In this document: piece by piece, positions 9,527-18,163 of the stretch | How positions within the stretch are numbered: position 1 is the first letter of the stretch | How the letters are laid out: the number at the start of each line of letters is the position of its first letter | Assembly (NCBI RefSeq): GCF_900290195.1 | Contig: NZ_OLMF01000004.1 | Span: 1,477,501 to 1,541,500 of the forward strand | Length of the DNA stretch: 64,000 nucleotides | Reading direction: 5' to 3' | Origin: Anaerococcus marasmi | GTDB taxonomy: Bacteria; Bacillota; Clostridia; Tissierellales; Peptoniphilaceae | Program-made: the position numbers and the translations under genes | The notes under the pieces: model-generated | The model's input: the letters and a program-made list of their open reading frames with translations, nothing else | The model's database searches: none | Told to the model about the DNA's origin: nothing

Positions 9527-9970
9527 ATGAAGATAGTAGTAATTGATGGCCAGGGAGGCTCGATAGGTGCAAGCCTTGTAAGTAAAATCAAAAAAGAAAA
9601 TCTAGATGCTGTAGTATATGGATTGGGAACTAATTATTTTTCTAGTAAGGCTATGAAAAAGGCTGGAGCTGATATAATTGCGACTGGTGAAAATGCTATT
9701 GTCGTAAATGTCAAGGACTGTGATTATATCTTGGGAACTACAGGAATAGTCATAACGAATTCTCTTCATGGGGAAATAAGCAAGAAAATAGCCAAGGCTA
9801 TAGGAAAATCACCTGCTATGAGAATCCTAATCCCATTTGATTGTTGCAAGACCCTAATAGTTTCTAAAGAAAAGCCTTCCATAGAAGAGCTCCTAGACGA
9901 AGCAGTTTCGATTCTTGTAAAAATGGTAAAAGAAAAAGGGCCTAATCTAAGCCCGGATTTATGTAAATAG
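9527..9970 (+). CDS. DUF3842 family protein
   Basis: A 147-residue cytosolic protein opening with MKIVVIDGQGGSIG, a Rossmann-like glycine-rich start seen in the DUF3842 family. It contains two adjacent cysteines (FDCCKT) and a conserved NSLHGE. The biochemical role is unknown. It is transcribed divergently from larE, has a strong AGAAGGAGG ribosome site, and stands alone. A hairpin (TAGCTCC/GGAGCTA at about 9969-9986) without a clear T-run follows it. Confidence 0.7.
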   Translation: MKIVVIDGQGGSIGASLVSKIKKENLDAVVYGLGTNYFSSKAMKKAGADIIATGENAIVVNVKDCDYILGTTGIVITNSLHGEISKKIAKAIGKSPAMRILIPFDCCKTLIVSKEKPSIEELLDEAVSILVKMVKEKGPNLSPDLCK

Positions 9971-10075
9971 CTCCAAAAGGAGCTATACATTAACAATGTA
10001 TCTAAGTGTTAACGATACTTGTGATGCTCTAATATTGTACTTAAAGTTGGATAAAAAAGCAATTTAATCTACAAC

Positions 10076-10104
10076 TTAACAGACATAAAGCTTTATGTTA
10101 TACT
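10076..10104 (+). promoter_or_regulatory. sppA promoter with a 16-bp palindrome in the spacer
   Basis: TTAACA (10076-10081) and TATACT (10099-10104) are 17 bases apart. The spacer is almost entirely the perfect palindrome ACATAAAGCTTTATGT (10083-10098), which a dimeric repressor could occupy. Confidence 0.7.
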
Positions 10105-10139
10105 GATAAAGAAATGGGAAATGAATTAAGAGGAGATTT

Positions 10140-11123
10140 ATGAAAAATAACGCAAAGAAATGGATAGCCTTGGCTATAACCGCCCTAGTCTTAGTGGTTT
10201 CGGTATTTGCTAAGGATAAGGAAAGAGAAGTAGAGCAAAGTATAAAAGATAAGTACGTGAAAAACTTTTCGGACTTTTCTAACTATACAGAAGAAGTAAT
10301 CCAAGGAACAAACCCTAAGGAGAAAATTAAGGTCGTAGATGTCGACGGGGTAATCCAATCAAACGATGCCAATGACTTCGTAGTAGAGGAGTTAAAAAAA
10401 GCTAAGGAAGATCCACAAATTAAAGGAGTAATCCTTAATGTAAACTCTCCAGGAGGGTCAGTTTATGCCTCAGAGAGAATTGCAAATGAAATTAAGGCCC
10501 TAAAAGAAGCACAAAAGCCCGTATATACTGTAATGCGTGAGATGGCAGCAAGCGGAGGCTACTATATATCAGCTCCTACTGATAGGATCTACGCATCTAA
10601 CGAGACTTGGACAGGATCAATTGGGGTAATCATCCAATCCTACTCCCTCCAAGGACTTTTTGAAAAGTACGGAATTAAAGAGCAAAATATAACAACAGGT
10701 AAGATGAAAGATGCCGGAAGCCAAGGAAGAGATATGAGCAAGGAAGAAAAAGAATACTTCCAAGGACTTGTAGACTCAGCCTTTGATAGATTTGTAAAGA
10801 TCGTTTCTGAAGGACGTGGTATTTCTGAAAGAGAAGTTAGAAAGCTCGCTGATGGAAGGGTCTACGACGGTAGCCAAGCCCTAGCAAATGGACTAGTTGA
10901 TAAAATCGGCGATCTCGATTCTGCTATAGGAGATATGGCAAGTGAAAATAACTTAGAAGATCCAATGGTAATAAGAAATGAAAATGTTATGGGATCTTTC
11001 TCATCAATATTTTCAAAAGTCACAGACCTTAAGAAAAGCGAATCCGACCTTGCAATACTTGATAAATTAATGAAAAAAGAAGGCCCACGACCAATGTATT
11101 TGTATGGTGATTACAATGACTGA
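10140..11123 (+). CDS. sppA: Signal peptide peptidase SppA (S49)
   Basis: Membrane-anchored serine protease that clears cleaved signal peptides. The 327-residue single-domain form matches Bacillus-type SppA. An N-terminal helix covers about residues 8-23. VNSPGGSVYASE near 102 and AASGGYY near 137 are the conserved oxyanion-region motifs. TWTGSIGV carries the likely nucleophile Ser160, and ADGRVYDGSQA lies near the C-terminus. The downstream RDD gene overlaps its end, so the two form an operon. Confidence 0.95.
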   Translation: MKNNAKKWIALAITALVLVVSVFAKDKEREVEQSIKDKYVKNFSDFSNYTEEVIQGTNPKEKIKVVDVDGVIQSNDANDFVVEELKKAKEDPQIKGVILNVNSPGGSVYASERIANEIKALKEAQKPVYTVMREMAASGGYYISAPTDRIYASNETWTGSIGVIIQSYSLQGLFEKYGIKEQNITTGKMKDAGSQGRDMSKEEKEYFQGLVDSAFDRFVKIVSEGRGISEREVRKLADGRVYDGSQALANGLVDKIGDLDSAIGDMASENNLEDPMVIRNENVMGSFSSIFSKVTDLKKSESDLAILDKLMKKEGPRPMYLYGDYND

Positions 11124-11592
11124 AGTTAAAATTCCTTTTAGAGAGAAAGACTACCGCTTTGCCTATGCTGGATTTTTCCTAAGACTTGTAGCTTTTCTAA
11201 TAGATATGCTAGTTGTAGGAGGAATATTTACAATCCTTAAAGTATTCTTGCCCTTAGATATGGAAGCAAATATCTTAAACTTCAGCCTAGGAGAAGTTCT
11301 TAGCACAGGACTTACTTTGGCCTACTTTACATTGATGACACTTTTTACAAATGGAAGGACCCTAGGCAAGATGATTTTAGGTCTTAGGGTAATATCCCTA
11401 ACAAGTGATAAGCTAACTTTCTCTCAAGTAATCATTAGAGAAATTTGCGGAAGATTTGTCTTAAATAAATTCAAAATCCTTTATCTAATCACGGGTCTTA
11501 GTCCCAAAAAACAAGGACTCTTTGATATACTTCTCGATACAACAGTAGTTAAGGAAGAAATCTTTAATCATTTGTACGGAGAAAATCTATAA
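11116..11592 (+). CDS. RDD family membrane protein
   Basis: A 158-residue protein with three hydrophobic segments and the RDD-type pattern: FFLRLVAFLIDMLVV in the first helix, then GRTLGKMILGLRV, then a C-terminal DILLDTTVV. RDD proteins are membrane proteins of mostly unknown role; some are linked to Na+/H+ exchange or protein handling. The ATG at 11116 is chosen because GGTGAT lies 5 bases upstream and it overlaps the sppA stop (11121-11123). An in-frame ATG at 11104 is the alternative. Confidence 0.85.
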   Translation: MTEVKIPFREKDYRFAYAGFFLRLVAFLIDMLVVGGIFTILKVFLPLDMEANILNFSLGEVLSTGLTLAYFTLMTLFTNGRTLGKMILGLRVISLTSDKLTFSQVIIREICGRFVLNKFKILYLITGLSPKKQGLFDILLDTTVVKEEIFNHLYGENL

Positions 11593-11613
11593 AATTTAGA
11601 AATAATAATTGCA

Positions 11614-11658
11614 AAAAGCAGCATGAATTACAAAAATCGCTAATTTATGCTGTTTTTT
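11614..11658 (+). terminator. Terminator after the sppA-RDD operon
   Basis: AGCAGCAT (11617-11624) pairs with ATGCTG (11647-11652), extended by GAATTA/TAATTT, followed by TTTTTT. Confidence 0.85.
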
Positions 11659-11672
11659 CTTATTTTGAAAAA

Positions 11673-11729
11673 CCACAATATATGGTATGATAATAGACGA
11701 TTACAAGATAAAGATACTATATCTAGTAT
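11673..11729 (+). promoter_or_regulatory. Two NrdR-like boxes upstream of nrdA
   Basis: CCACAATATATGGTAT (11673-11688) and ATACTATATCTAGTAT (11714-11729) each match about 13 of 16 positions of the NrdR consensus acaCwAtATaTwGtgt (from memory). Their starts are 41 bp apart, about four helical turns. The first box overlaps a likely -10, TATGAT (11686-11691). The remaining leader to 11879 has no other recognised element. Confidence 0.7.
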
Positions 11730-11879
11730 TAGACTTTTGATAAAGTAACTACAAATTCATAAGAAAATTTGGACCTATCCTAAAAGTGCGATAGATCATA
11801 TTTATTCTAAAGAATTGGAAAAGTCAGTATTAGTTGATATACTATTTGTTATTTGTTTATGAGAGATTAAGGAGATAAG

Positions 11880-14408
11880 ATGGAAATTATTAAAAGAGAC
11901 GGTACGAGGGCTGATTTTGAGAGAGAAAAAATTGAAAAAGCAATTGCTAAGGCCTTCTATTCTGTTGACAGTATGATAAGCGAGGAAGATCTCAGGAAAA
12001 TTTCCTCAAAGATAGAAAAGACAATCAAGGAAAAGTATCCAGCTGATCACACAGTAACAGTCGAGGAAGTCCAAGACTTGGTAGAGCTTACCCTAATTGA
12101 TGAGAATTACTACAGAGAGGTAAAATCATTTATCCTCTACCGTGCCAAGCACAATATGGACAGAAAAGTTATAGGAGACTTCTCCAAATATATAGATGAT
12201 AAAAATATTCTTAATATAATAACAGAAGTTCAAGCAGACTTTGATAATCAAAGATACCCAATAGAATCCCTCTTTTTTAAATTCGAATCCTTCCTTAAGG
12301 CAAATATGACAGAAGAGGATATGCTTAAGGCTATAACAAGAGCTGCAAGCGAGCTTACCAGCAAGGAAGCTCCTGATTGGGAGATAATAGCAGCACGCTT
12401 TCTCATGCAAGAGATTAACTATGAGATAGAAAAAAGTGAAGAAAGATACGAACTTTTCGATTTCAAATCCAAGATAGGATTTCTAACAGAAGAAGGCCTT
12501 TATGGATCTTACATCCTAGAAAACTATACAGGAGAAGAGATAGACGAATTAGAAGCCTATATGGACTTTTCTAGAGATAAGATTTTTACCTACTCAGGCC
12601 TTGATTTAGTAAGAAAAAGATATCTAATTACTAACCACAAGGGAGATATCCTAGAAAAGGTACAAGAAATGTTTATGGGAATCGCTATGCATCTTGCAAT
12701 TCCTGAGAAGGACAAGATAGGATTTGCTAAAAGATTGTACGATATCCTTTCAACACTTAAAGCAACCATGGCAACACCTACCATGACCAACGCCAGAAAG
12801 CCATTTAACCAACTATCCTCATGCTTTATAGATACAGTTCCTGATACCCTAAAGGGAATCTATCGTTCTGTAACAAACTTTGCGGAAGTATCAAAGCATG
12901 GAGGAGGAATGGGTCTCTACTTTGGAAAGGTAAGGGCTAACGGCTCAGATATACGTGGCTTTGAAGGAGTTGCTGGTGGAGTTATCCGTTGGATAAGACT
13001 TGCCAACGACACAGCTGTAGCAGTAGACCAACTTGGTGTAAGGCAAGGAGCTGTTGCAGTATATCTAGATATTTGGCATAAGGATATACCAGAATTTATG
13101 GGACTTAGGACAAACAACGGAGATGATAGAATGAAGGCCCACGATGTATTCCCTGGAGTATGCGTTCCAGACCTCTTCTGGAGACTAACCCGTGATGATA
13201 TAAATGCTGACTGGCATATGTTCGACCCTCATGAAGTAGAGAAAAAATATGGAAGAGCCCTAGAGGATACCTACGGTGAAGAGTTCGAAGAATTCTACAA
13301 GAAACTCGTAGCAGATAAGGATATCTCTAGGAGGACTATGTCTGTCAAAGATATGGTAAGACTACTCATAAAATCATGGACAGAGACAGGAACACCATTT
13401 GTCTTCAACAGAGATGCAGTAAACAGACTAAACCCAAACAAACACAAGGGAATGATTTACTCATCAAACCTCTGTACAGAAATCGCCCAAAACATGAGCC
13501 CATCAGAGTCAATCTCAACAGAAATAGTCGATGAAAATGGGGATACAATTATAGTAAACAAGACAAAACCAGGCGACTTCGTAGAATGTAACCTGGCAAG
13601 CCTAACCCTAGGTAAGGTAGATGTAAATAATAAGGAAGAGCTTGAGGAAACTGTAAGAACAGTAGTAAGGGCCCTTGATAATGTAATCGACCTAAACTAC
13701 TATCCAACCCCATATGCCAAAGTAACTAACAAAAAGTACAGGGCGATAGGACTAGGAACAAGTGGCTACCACCACATGCTAGTCAAAAACGACATAAGCT
13801 GGCAAAATGAAGAGGCACATGCTGAATTTGTAGATAGGGTCTATGAAGATATAAACTTCTACGCCGTCAAGGAATCCATGGAAATTGCCAAGGAAAAGGG
13901 CGCTTATTCATGCTTTGAAGGAAGCGACTGGGAGACTGGTGCCTACTTCGATCTAAGAGATTACAAGAGCGAAAGATGGGATAAGTTAAGGGCAGAAGTT
14001 AAGGAAAATGGCCTAAGAAATGGCTATCTAATGGCCATAGCTCCAACAGGCTCAACATCAATAATTTCAGGTACATCTGCAGGAGTTGACCCAATCATGA
14101 GCCGTTACTTCCTAGAAGAGAAAAAGGGAGCAATAGTTCCAAGAGTTGCTCCAGGACTTACAACAAAGACCTTCTGGCTCTACGAAAACGCCCACGACAT
14201 AGACCAAAACATATCTATGCGTATGGCAGGAGTAAGACAAAAGCACATAGACCAAGCCCAATCAGTAAATATCTATATAACCACAGAATACTCCATGAGA
14301 CAGTTATTAAATATCTATATAACAGCCTGGGAAGCGGGAGTTAAATCTATTTACTATGTTAGAGGAAAGAGCCAAGAAGTTGAAGAATGCGATTCATGCG
14401 CAAGCTAA
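11880..14408 (+). CDS. nrdA: Class I ribonucleotide reductase alpha subunit
   Basis: Catalytic subunit that reduces ribonucleoside diphosphates to deoxyribonucleotides using the radical from NrdB. The 842-residue protein starts with a full ATP-cone (MEIIKRDGTRADFEREKI, about 1-90), so it should be dATP-feedback regulated. The central barrel shows QLSSCFIDTVPD, GGGMGLYFGKVRANGS, YSSNLCTEI, NLASLTLGKVD and APTGSTS motifs. The C-terminal CDSC (Cys837/Cys840) is the thioredoxin-accessible pair. The gene is preceded by NrdR-like boxes. Unusually, nrdB is not adjacent but 2.6 kb away. Confidence 0.95.
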   Translation: MEIIKRDGTRADFEREKIEKAIAKAFYSVDSMISEEDLRKISSKIEKTIKEKYPADHTVTVEEVQDLVELTLIDENYYREVKSFILYRAKHNMDRKVIGDFSKYIDDKNILNIITEVQADFDNQRYPIESLFFKFESFLKANMTEEDMLKAITRAASELTSKEAPDWEIIAARFLMQEINYEIEKSEERYELFDFKSKIGFLTEEGLYGSYILENYTGEEIDELEAYMDFSRDKIFTYSGLDLVRKRYLITNHKGDILEKVQEMFMGIAMHLAIPEKDKIGFAKRLYDILSTLKATMATPTMTNARKPFNQLSSCFIDTVPDTLKGIYRSVTNFAEVSKHGGGMGLYFGKVRANGSDIRGFEGVAGGVIRWIRLANDTAVAVDQLGVRQGAVAVYLDIWHKDIPEFMGLRTNNGDDRMKAHDVFPGVCVPDLFWRLTRDDINADWHMFDPHEVEKKYGRALEDTYGEEFEEFYKKLVADKDISRRTMSVKDMVRLLIKSWTETGTPFVFNRDAVNRLNPNKHKGMIYSSNLCTEIAQNMSPSESISTEIVDENGDTIIVNKTKPGDFVECNLASLTLGKVDVNNKEELEETVRTVVRALDNVIDLNYYPTPYAKVTNKKYRAIGLGTSGYHHMLVKNDISWQNEEAHAEFVDRVYEDINFYAVKESMEIAKEKGAYSCFEGSDWETGAYFDLRDYKSERWDKLRAEVKENGLRNGYLMAIAPTGSTSIISGTSAGVDPIMSRYFLEEKKGAIVPRVAPGLTTKTFWLYENAHDIDQNISMRMAGVRQKHIDQAQSVNIYITTEYSMRQLLNIYITAWEAGVKSIYYVRGKSQEVEECDSCAS

Positions 14409-14500
14409 AATTAAATAGTGGATTCTAAGGATTAGAATAAGCAAAAAGATGTGATGAAATGGGGTAGACTTGAGTCTACTAAAATGTAATAAATTAAATC

Positions 14501-14552
14501 TTTTAAGCGGGATGTAAACTGTAAATAACAGGATACAGCCCGTTTAAATTTT
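14501..14552 (+). terminator. Long hairpin downstream of nrdA
   Basis: Nested complementary segments TTTAAgCGGG/CCCGtTTAAA, TGTA/TACA and CTGT/ACAG form one extended stem at about 14502-14547, followed by a short T-run (TTTT). A smaller hairpin, GTAGACT/AGTCTAC, lies at 14464-14479. Confidence 0.6.
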
Positions 14553-14577
14553 CTCGACAAAAGTTTTATTGATTTTA

Positions 14578-14751
14578 TTATGACTTCTTATCATCTTTGT
14601 ATTGGATATAAGTTAAAATCAACATAAGTACAGCAAAAATCACCATAAAGTATCTGTAGTGTTTATAAGAATTTGGAACTAAGAACTCAACTAATAAATA
14701 TATAATCAAGATAAGTATATATGAGATAATAATTTTTTTTCTAGAATTCAT
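14578..14751 (-). CDS. Small two-helix membrane protein (57 aa)
   Basis: A short minus-strand frame of 57 residues begins at an ATG at 14751, with GAGGAG five bases upstream. It encodes a Lys/Arg-rich start, a hydrophobic helix (IIISYILILIIYLLVEFL), a short polar turn (PNSYKHYR) and a second helix ending in YIQYKDDKKS. The layout (strong ribosome site, two clean helices, charged ends) supports a real gene. No family is recognised. It lies in the sparse region between nrdA and nrdB with another small membrane protein on the same strand. Confidence 0.5.
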   Translation of the reverse strand: MNSRKKIIISYILILIIYLLVEFLVPNSYKHYRYFMVIFAVLMLILTYIQYKDDKKS

Positions 14752-15226
14752 AATTACTCCTCATTTCATCATTTTCAATATACTAAATATTTTTATACGA
14801 TGAATTTGATTTTTGTAAAGTCTTATGCTACTTTGATAAAACTCCTTTTATGTGCTTTGTTTTTGGTGTACTCTTAAAACCTAAGCTTATGAGATTGGCT
14901 ATAGATTCTTACTTCTGTGGGACACCAATCCACGACAGGTGCAATAGCTCTATTTTTTAGTTTTTAATAAATCTTCAATATTATATATCGAACTTTTCCC
15001 AATCCTTTATGCGTTCTATTACCAAATTTTACCTTGTATTCTAATCTTATTGAATATATTCCTATCTAAAGAACTTTCATCAAGAAATTGTTCCTTATTT
15101 TGTTACTCTTTTTATTCTATTGCTTAAGTTTTTTACAAGATTGTTTGTGTATATACTTATATAAATATATATCTTTTGGAAATTAGTATAGGGTAAGTTG
15201 AGGTACAAGTGATTTTTTGGTATTTT
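14752..15226. other. 475-bp region without recognised genes
   Basis: AT-rich sequence with no supported frame or RNA family. A short frame at about 14889-14949 (MRLAIDSYFCGTP...) lacks a ribosome site. It may be a degenerated locus next to the IS30 insertion, but nothing identifies it. Confidence 0.4.
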
Positions 15227-15562
15227 TTACTTTAAGCTCTTTCTAGTTTCTATAAGGGCTGTCAAGACTAGGTAAGAGACTATTAGATAGGAATAAGCTA
15301 TTTTATTGTCATTATTTATGAAGCTATAGTTTGTAATTGCCATTTTTTCTTGGATTAGGGAAAGAATAAATATCAAGATTATAAAAAAGATTATAGATAT
15401 TATTTTAGTCTTAATGCTTCCCACACCTCTTAGAAGCTCTCTTTCCTTGAATAGACTTATAGCAAAAACAAAGATCATGGCTATAAGAATGTAGTTATTA
15501 ATCTCTACAAAAAATCCCAAAATAACTAATAATATATATAAAATTCCGCTAATAAAAATCAT
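15227..15562 (-). CDS. Small integral membrane protein (111 aa)
   Basis: A 111-residue protein with about four hydrophobic helices and little else; it ends LIETRKSLK. The ribosome site AAGGAG precedes the ATG closely. No family is recognised. It lies upstream of the 57-residue membrane protein on the same strand, close to the left end of the IS30 element. Confidence 0.55.
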   Translation of the reverse strand: MIFISGILYILLVILGFFVEINNYILIAMIFVFAISLFKERELLRGVGSIKTKIISIIFFIILIFILSLIQEKMAITNYSFINNDNKIAYSYLIVSYLVLTALIETRKSLK

Positions 15563-15652
15563 AGATTTCTCCTTTTTAACCAGCTTACCAGAAAAATGAA
15601 AATTTCCAATCTTGCCCTTATTTTTTCTTCTAATATAATAACTTGGATAGTA

Positions 15653-16686
15653 AAATTAAGCTAGACACTTTTAAATGAAATAAAAAGCCATTTATGATAC
15701 ACTTAAATTACACAAAAAACATTAAGGAGTATCAAAATGGCTTACAATCATCTTACCATAAAAGAGTTAATTTGGATAGAGCAATATTATAAATCTGGAG
15801 AAAAAGTTGCAAATATAGCAAAATATTTGTCAAGAGCAAGACAAACCATATACAATGTAATAAATTGGCTAAAAAAAGGCTCAACCATACAAGAATACTA
15901 CGACAGCTACAAGAAAAATAAATCAAAATGTGGAGCAAAGATTAAACAATTAAGTGATGAAGAATATGACTATGTTCTTGATAAAGTAAATAAAGGATGG
16001 ACCCCAGATGTCATAATTGGAAGAGGAGAAATTAAGCTTTCAATGAGCTCTAGAACACTATACAGGCGTTTTAAAGACGGTAGTTTAGATAAAAAACTAT
16101 TACCAATGAAAGGTAAACGAAAAAAGAATGGAAGTGTTGAAAAAAGAGGAAAGCAAGCCTTTAAAAGAAGTATTCATAGTAGGAATAAATCATATCCTAA
16201 TTTCAAAAATGAATTTGGGCATTTTGAAGGGGACACCATAGTAGGAAAGAATCATAAAAGTTGTGTAATAACTTTAGTAGAACGAGTATCAAAAGCAATA
16301 ATAACTTTAAAACCAGAAAATAGGACAGCAAAAGCAATAGAAAATAGGCTAAATAGTTGGTTAGATCAAATTCCTAAACACCTTGTAAAATCAATAACAT
16401 TTGACTGCGGAAAAGAATTTTCAAACTGGAAAAGTGTATGCAATAAGCATGATATATCAATATTCTTCGCAGATCCAGGCTGCCCAAGTCAAAGGGGGTT
16501 AAATGAAAATTCGAATGGTTTATTAAGAAAAGATGGATTACCAAAACAAACTGACTTTAGGCTAAAAAGTGAGACGGATATTGTTTCTGTAGCTAGCTAC
16601 AGAAACAATATCCCAAGAAAGTCTTTGAACTACAAAACACCGTTAGAAGAATTTATGAATTTAGTGTATTCTGTCTAGGTTAATTT
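15653..16686 (+). mobile_element. IS30-family insertion sequence
   Basis: The terminal repeats AAATTAAGCTAGACAC (15653-15668) and, on the other strand, AAATTAACCTAGACAG (16686-16671) match at 14 of 16 positions and bracket a single transposase gene, giving an element of about 1034 bp. No clear target duplication was found. It sits between the 111-residue membrane protein and the yvlD-nrdB pair. Confidence 0.8.
15737..16678 (+). CDS. IS30 family transposase
   Basis: A 313-residue DDE transposase. The N-terminal helix-turn-helix (LTIKELIWIEQYYKSG...IAKYLSRARQTIYN) is typical of IS30. The catalytic domain shows the first Asp in FEGDTIVG, the second in ITFDCGKEF, and the Glu region in GLNENSNGLLRKDGLP. 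The frame is intact and slightly shorter than many family members, with no internal stop, so the element may be active. AAGGAG precedes the start. Confidence 0.93.
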   Translation: MAYNHLTIKELIWIEQYYKSGEKVANIAKYLSRARQTIYNVINWLKKGSTIQEYYDSYKKNKSKCGAKIKQLSDEEYDYVLDKVNKGWTPDVIIGRGEIKLSMSSRTLYRRFKDGSLDKKLLPMKGKRKKNGSVEKRGKQAFKRSIHSRNKSYPNFKNEFGHFEGDTIVGKNHKSCVITLVERVSKAIITLKPENRTAKAIENRLNSWLDQIPKHLVKSITFDCGKEFSNWKSVCNKHDISIFFADPGCPSQRGLNENSNGLLRKDGLPKQTDFRLKSETDIVSVASYRNNIPRKSLNYKTPLEEFMNLVYSV

Positions 16687-16724
16687 GACAATTGAAATAA
16701 TATAAAATAAATAAAGGAGATTTT

Positions 16725-17051
16725 ATGGTACTATTTATAGCAAATGCCGTTGCTCTTTGGCTTATGAGTAACTTCATTTCACACATTTCATTCGACAAAC
16801 CAGTTGCCCTTGTTCTTACTGCAATTGTTCTAACACTTTTACAAAAGGTAGTTCAGCCAATTTTGCAGTTCTTATCTTTTCCTATCACATTTTTGACCCT
16901 AGGTTTGTTCAATCTAGTCATCAATGCCTTTGTCTTATATCTTGCCTTCAAATTTGTAGATGGGGCGTATATAGACAGTCACTTAGGAAGTTTAGTTATA
17001 GCAAGCATTGTTCTTGCCATAATTGCATCAATTGTCGAGTCAATCTTATAA
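16725..17051 (+). CDS. YvlD/phage-holin-4-like small membrane protein
   Basis: A 108-residue protein with four hydrophobic helices and the PF04020 (YvlD) pattern: NAVALWLMSNFI, then VVQPILQFLSFPITFLTLG, then NAFVLYLAFKFVDG. Despite the 'holin' name these are chromosomal membrane proteins, often in envelope-stress loci, and no other phage gene is present here. It ends 10 bases before nrdB, whose ribosome site overlaps its stop, so the two are co-transcribed. Confidence 0.85.
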   Translation: MVLFIANAVALWLMSNFISHISFDKPVALVLTAIVLTLLQKVVQPILQFLSFPITFLTLGLFNLVINAFVLYLAFKFVDGAYIDSHLGSLVIASIVLAIIASIVESIL

Positions 17052-17061
17052 GGAGTAAACA

Positions 17062-18120
17062 ATGGAAGATAGCAAAAAAAAGGAAGTTAACAAGCGTGGT
17101 ATTTTCAATGAAGATGGGGATATTGACCTATCTAAGAGAAGAATAATCCAAGGAAACACCACCAACCTAAACGATTTTAATAATCTTAAATATACTTGGA
17201 CTAGCGATTGGTACAGACAGGCTATGAACAACTTCTGGATACCAGAAGAGATTAACTTAAACCAAGATATCAAGGACTATAGGAAGCTTGACCAAAACGA
17301 GAAGAAGGCCTTCGACAGGATTCTTTCCTTCCTAACCTATCTTGATTCAATCCAAACGGCCAATCTACCAAACTTACAGACCTACATCACAGCAAATGAA
17401 ATCAACCTTTGCTTGTCAATTCAAACCTACCAAGAATCAATCCACTCACAATCATATTCCTACATCCTAGATACAATTTGTTCTCCAGAAGAAAGAACAA
17501 GAATTCTCTACCTCTGGAAGGAAGATGAACATCTCCTTAAGAGAAATGAGTTTATAGGAGACCAATACAACGAATTCTTGGAAAATGACGACGAATTTAG
17601 ATTTATGAAAGTCCTTATAGCAAACTACATCCTAGAAGGAATATATTTCTATTCAGGCTTCTCCTTCTTCTACAATTTAGGAAGAAACGGCAAGATGCCA
17701 GGAACAGTCCAAGAGATAAGATACATCAACAGAGACGAAAATACCCATCTCTGGCTCTTTAGATCTCTTATCAACGACCTTAAGAAGGAAAGAGAAGACC
17801 TCTTTGTCCCTGAATTACAAAACTACTACAGGGATATGCTGAAAGAAGGCGTAGAGCAAGAAATTGCCTGGGGCAAATACTCTATAGGTAATAGTATAGC
17901 TGGACTTAACGAGAAGATGATAGAAGATTATATCAAATATCTGGGCAATCTAAGAGCCAAAGGCCTAGGGCTTGAGCCACTTTATGAAGGATATAAGGAA
18001 ATACCAGAATCTATGAAATGGGTAGACGAATACTCAGATCCAAACGGAGTAAAGACAGACTTCTTCGAAGCAAAAGTAACAGCCTACTCCAAATCATCAA
18101 TTATCGAAGATGACCTATAA
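17062..18120 (+). CDS. nrdB: Class I ribonucleotide reductase beta (radical) subunit
   Basis: A 352-residue di-metal protein that supplies the radical to NrdA. Conserved ligands are visible: Asp95 (TYLDSIQ), Glu125 and His128 (YQESIH), and Glu/His of RDENTHLW further on. Tyr132 lies four residues after the His, as for the E. coli radical Tyr122, so this is a tyrosyl-radical type. No NrdR-like box was seen directly upstream, unlike nrdA. A terminator follows. Confidence 0.94.
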   Translation: MEDSKKKEVNKRGIFNEDGDIDLSKRRIIQGNTTNLNDFNNLKYTWTSDWYRQAMNNFWIPEEINLNQDIKDYRKLDQNEKKAFDRILSFLTYLDSIQTANLPNLQTYITANEINLCLSIQTYQESIHSQSYSYILDTICSPEERTRILYLWKEDEHLLKRNEFIGDQYNEFLENDDEFRFMKVLIANYILEGIYFYSGFSFFYNLGRNGKMPGTVQEIRYINRDENTHLWLFRSLINDLKKEREDLFVPELQNYYRDMLKEGVEQEIAWGKYSIGNSIAGLNEKMIEDYIKYLGNLRAKGLGLEPLYEGYKEIPESMKWVDEYSDPNGVKTDFFEAKVTAYSKSSIIEDDL

Positions 18121-18123
18121 AAT

Positions 18124-18155
18124 AAACCGACCTGAGCTTTGGCTAGGTCGGTTTT
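18124..18155. terminator. Terminator between nrdB and agcS
   Basis: AACCGACCT pairs with AGGTCGGTT, followed by TTTT on the plus strand. The minus side is also T-rich, so it probably serves both convergent genes. Confidence 0.8.
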
Positions 18156-18163
18156 AGCTTGCC

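Noticed and set aside
9968-10040. Series of small inverted repeats after the DUF3842 gene as a possible ncRNA
   Set aside because: Hairpins are short and lack a T-run or a recognisable RNA family; evidence is insufficient.
14889-14949. Short frame MRLAIDSYFCGTP...
   Set aside because: No ribosome site, very short, no recognised family; kept only as a remark on the empty region.
15640-16700. Target-site duplication for IS30
   Set aside because: The bases outside the terminal repeats do not match each other.
16725-17051. Prophage remnant, suggested by the holin-type family name
   Set aside because: YvlD-type proteins are ordinary chromosomal membrane proteins, and no other phage gene is present.
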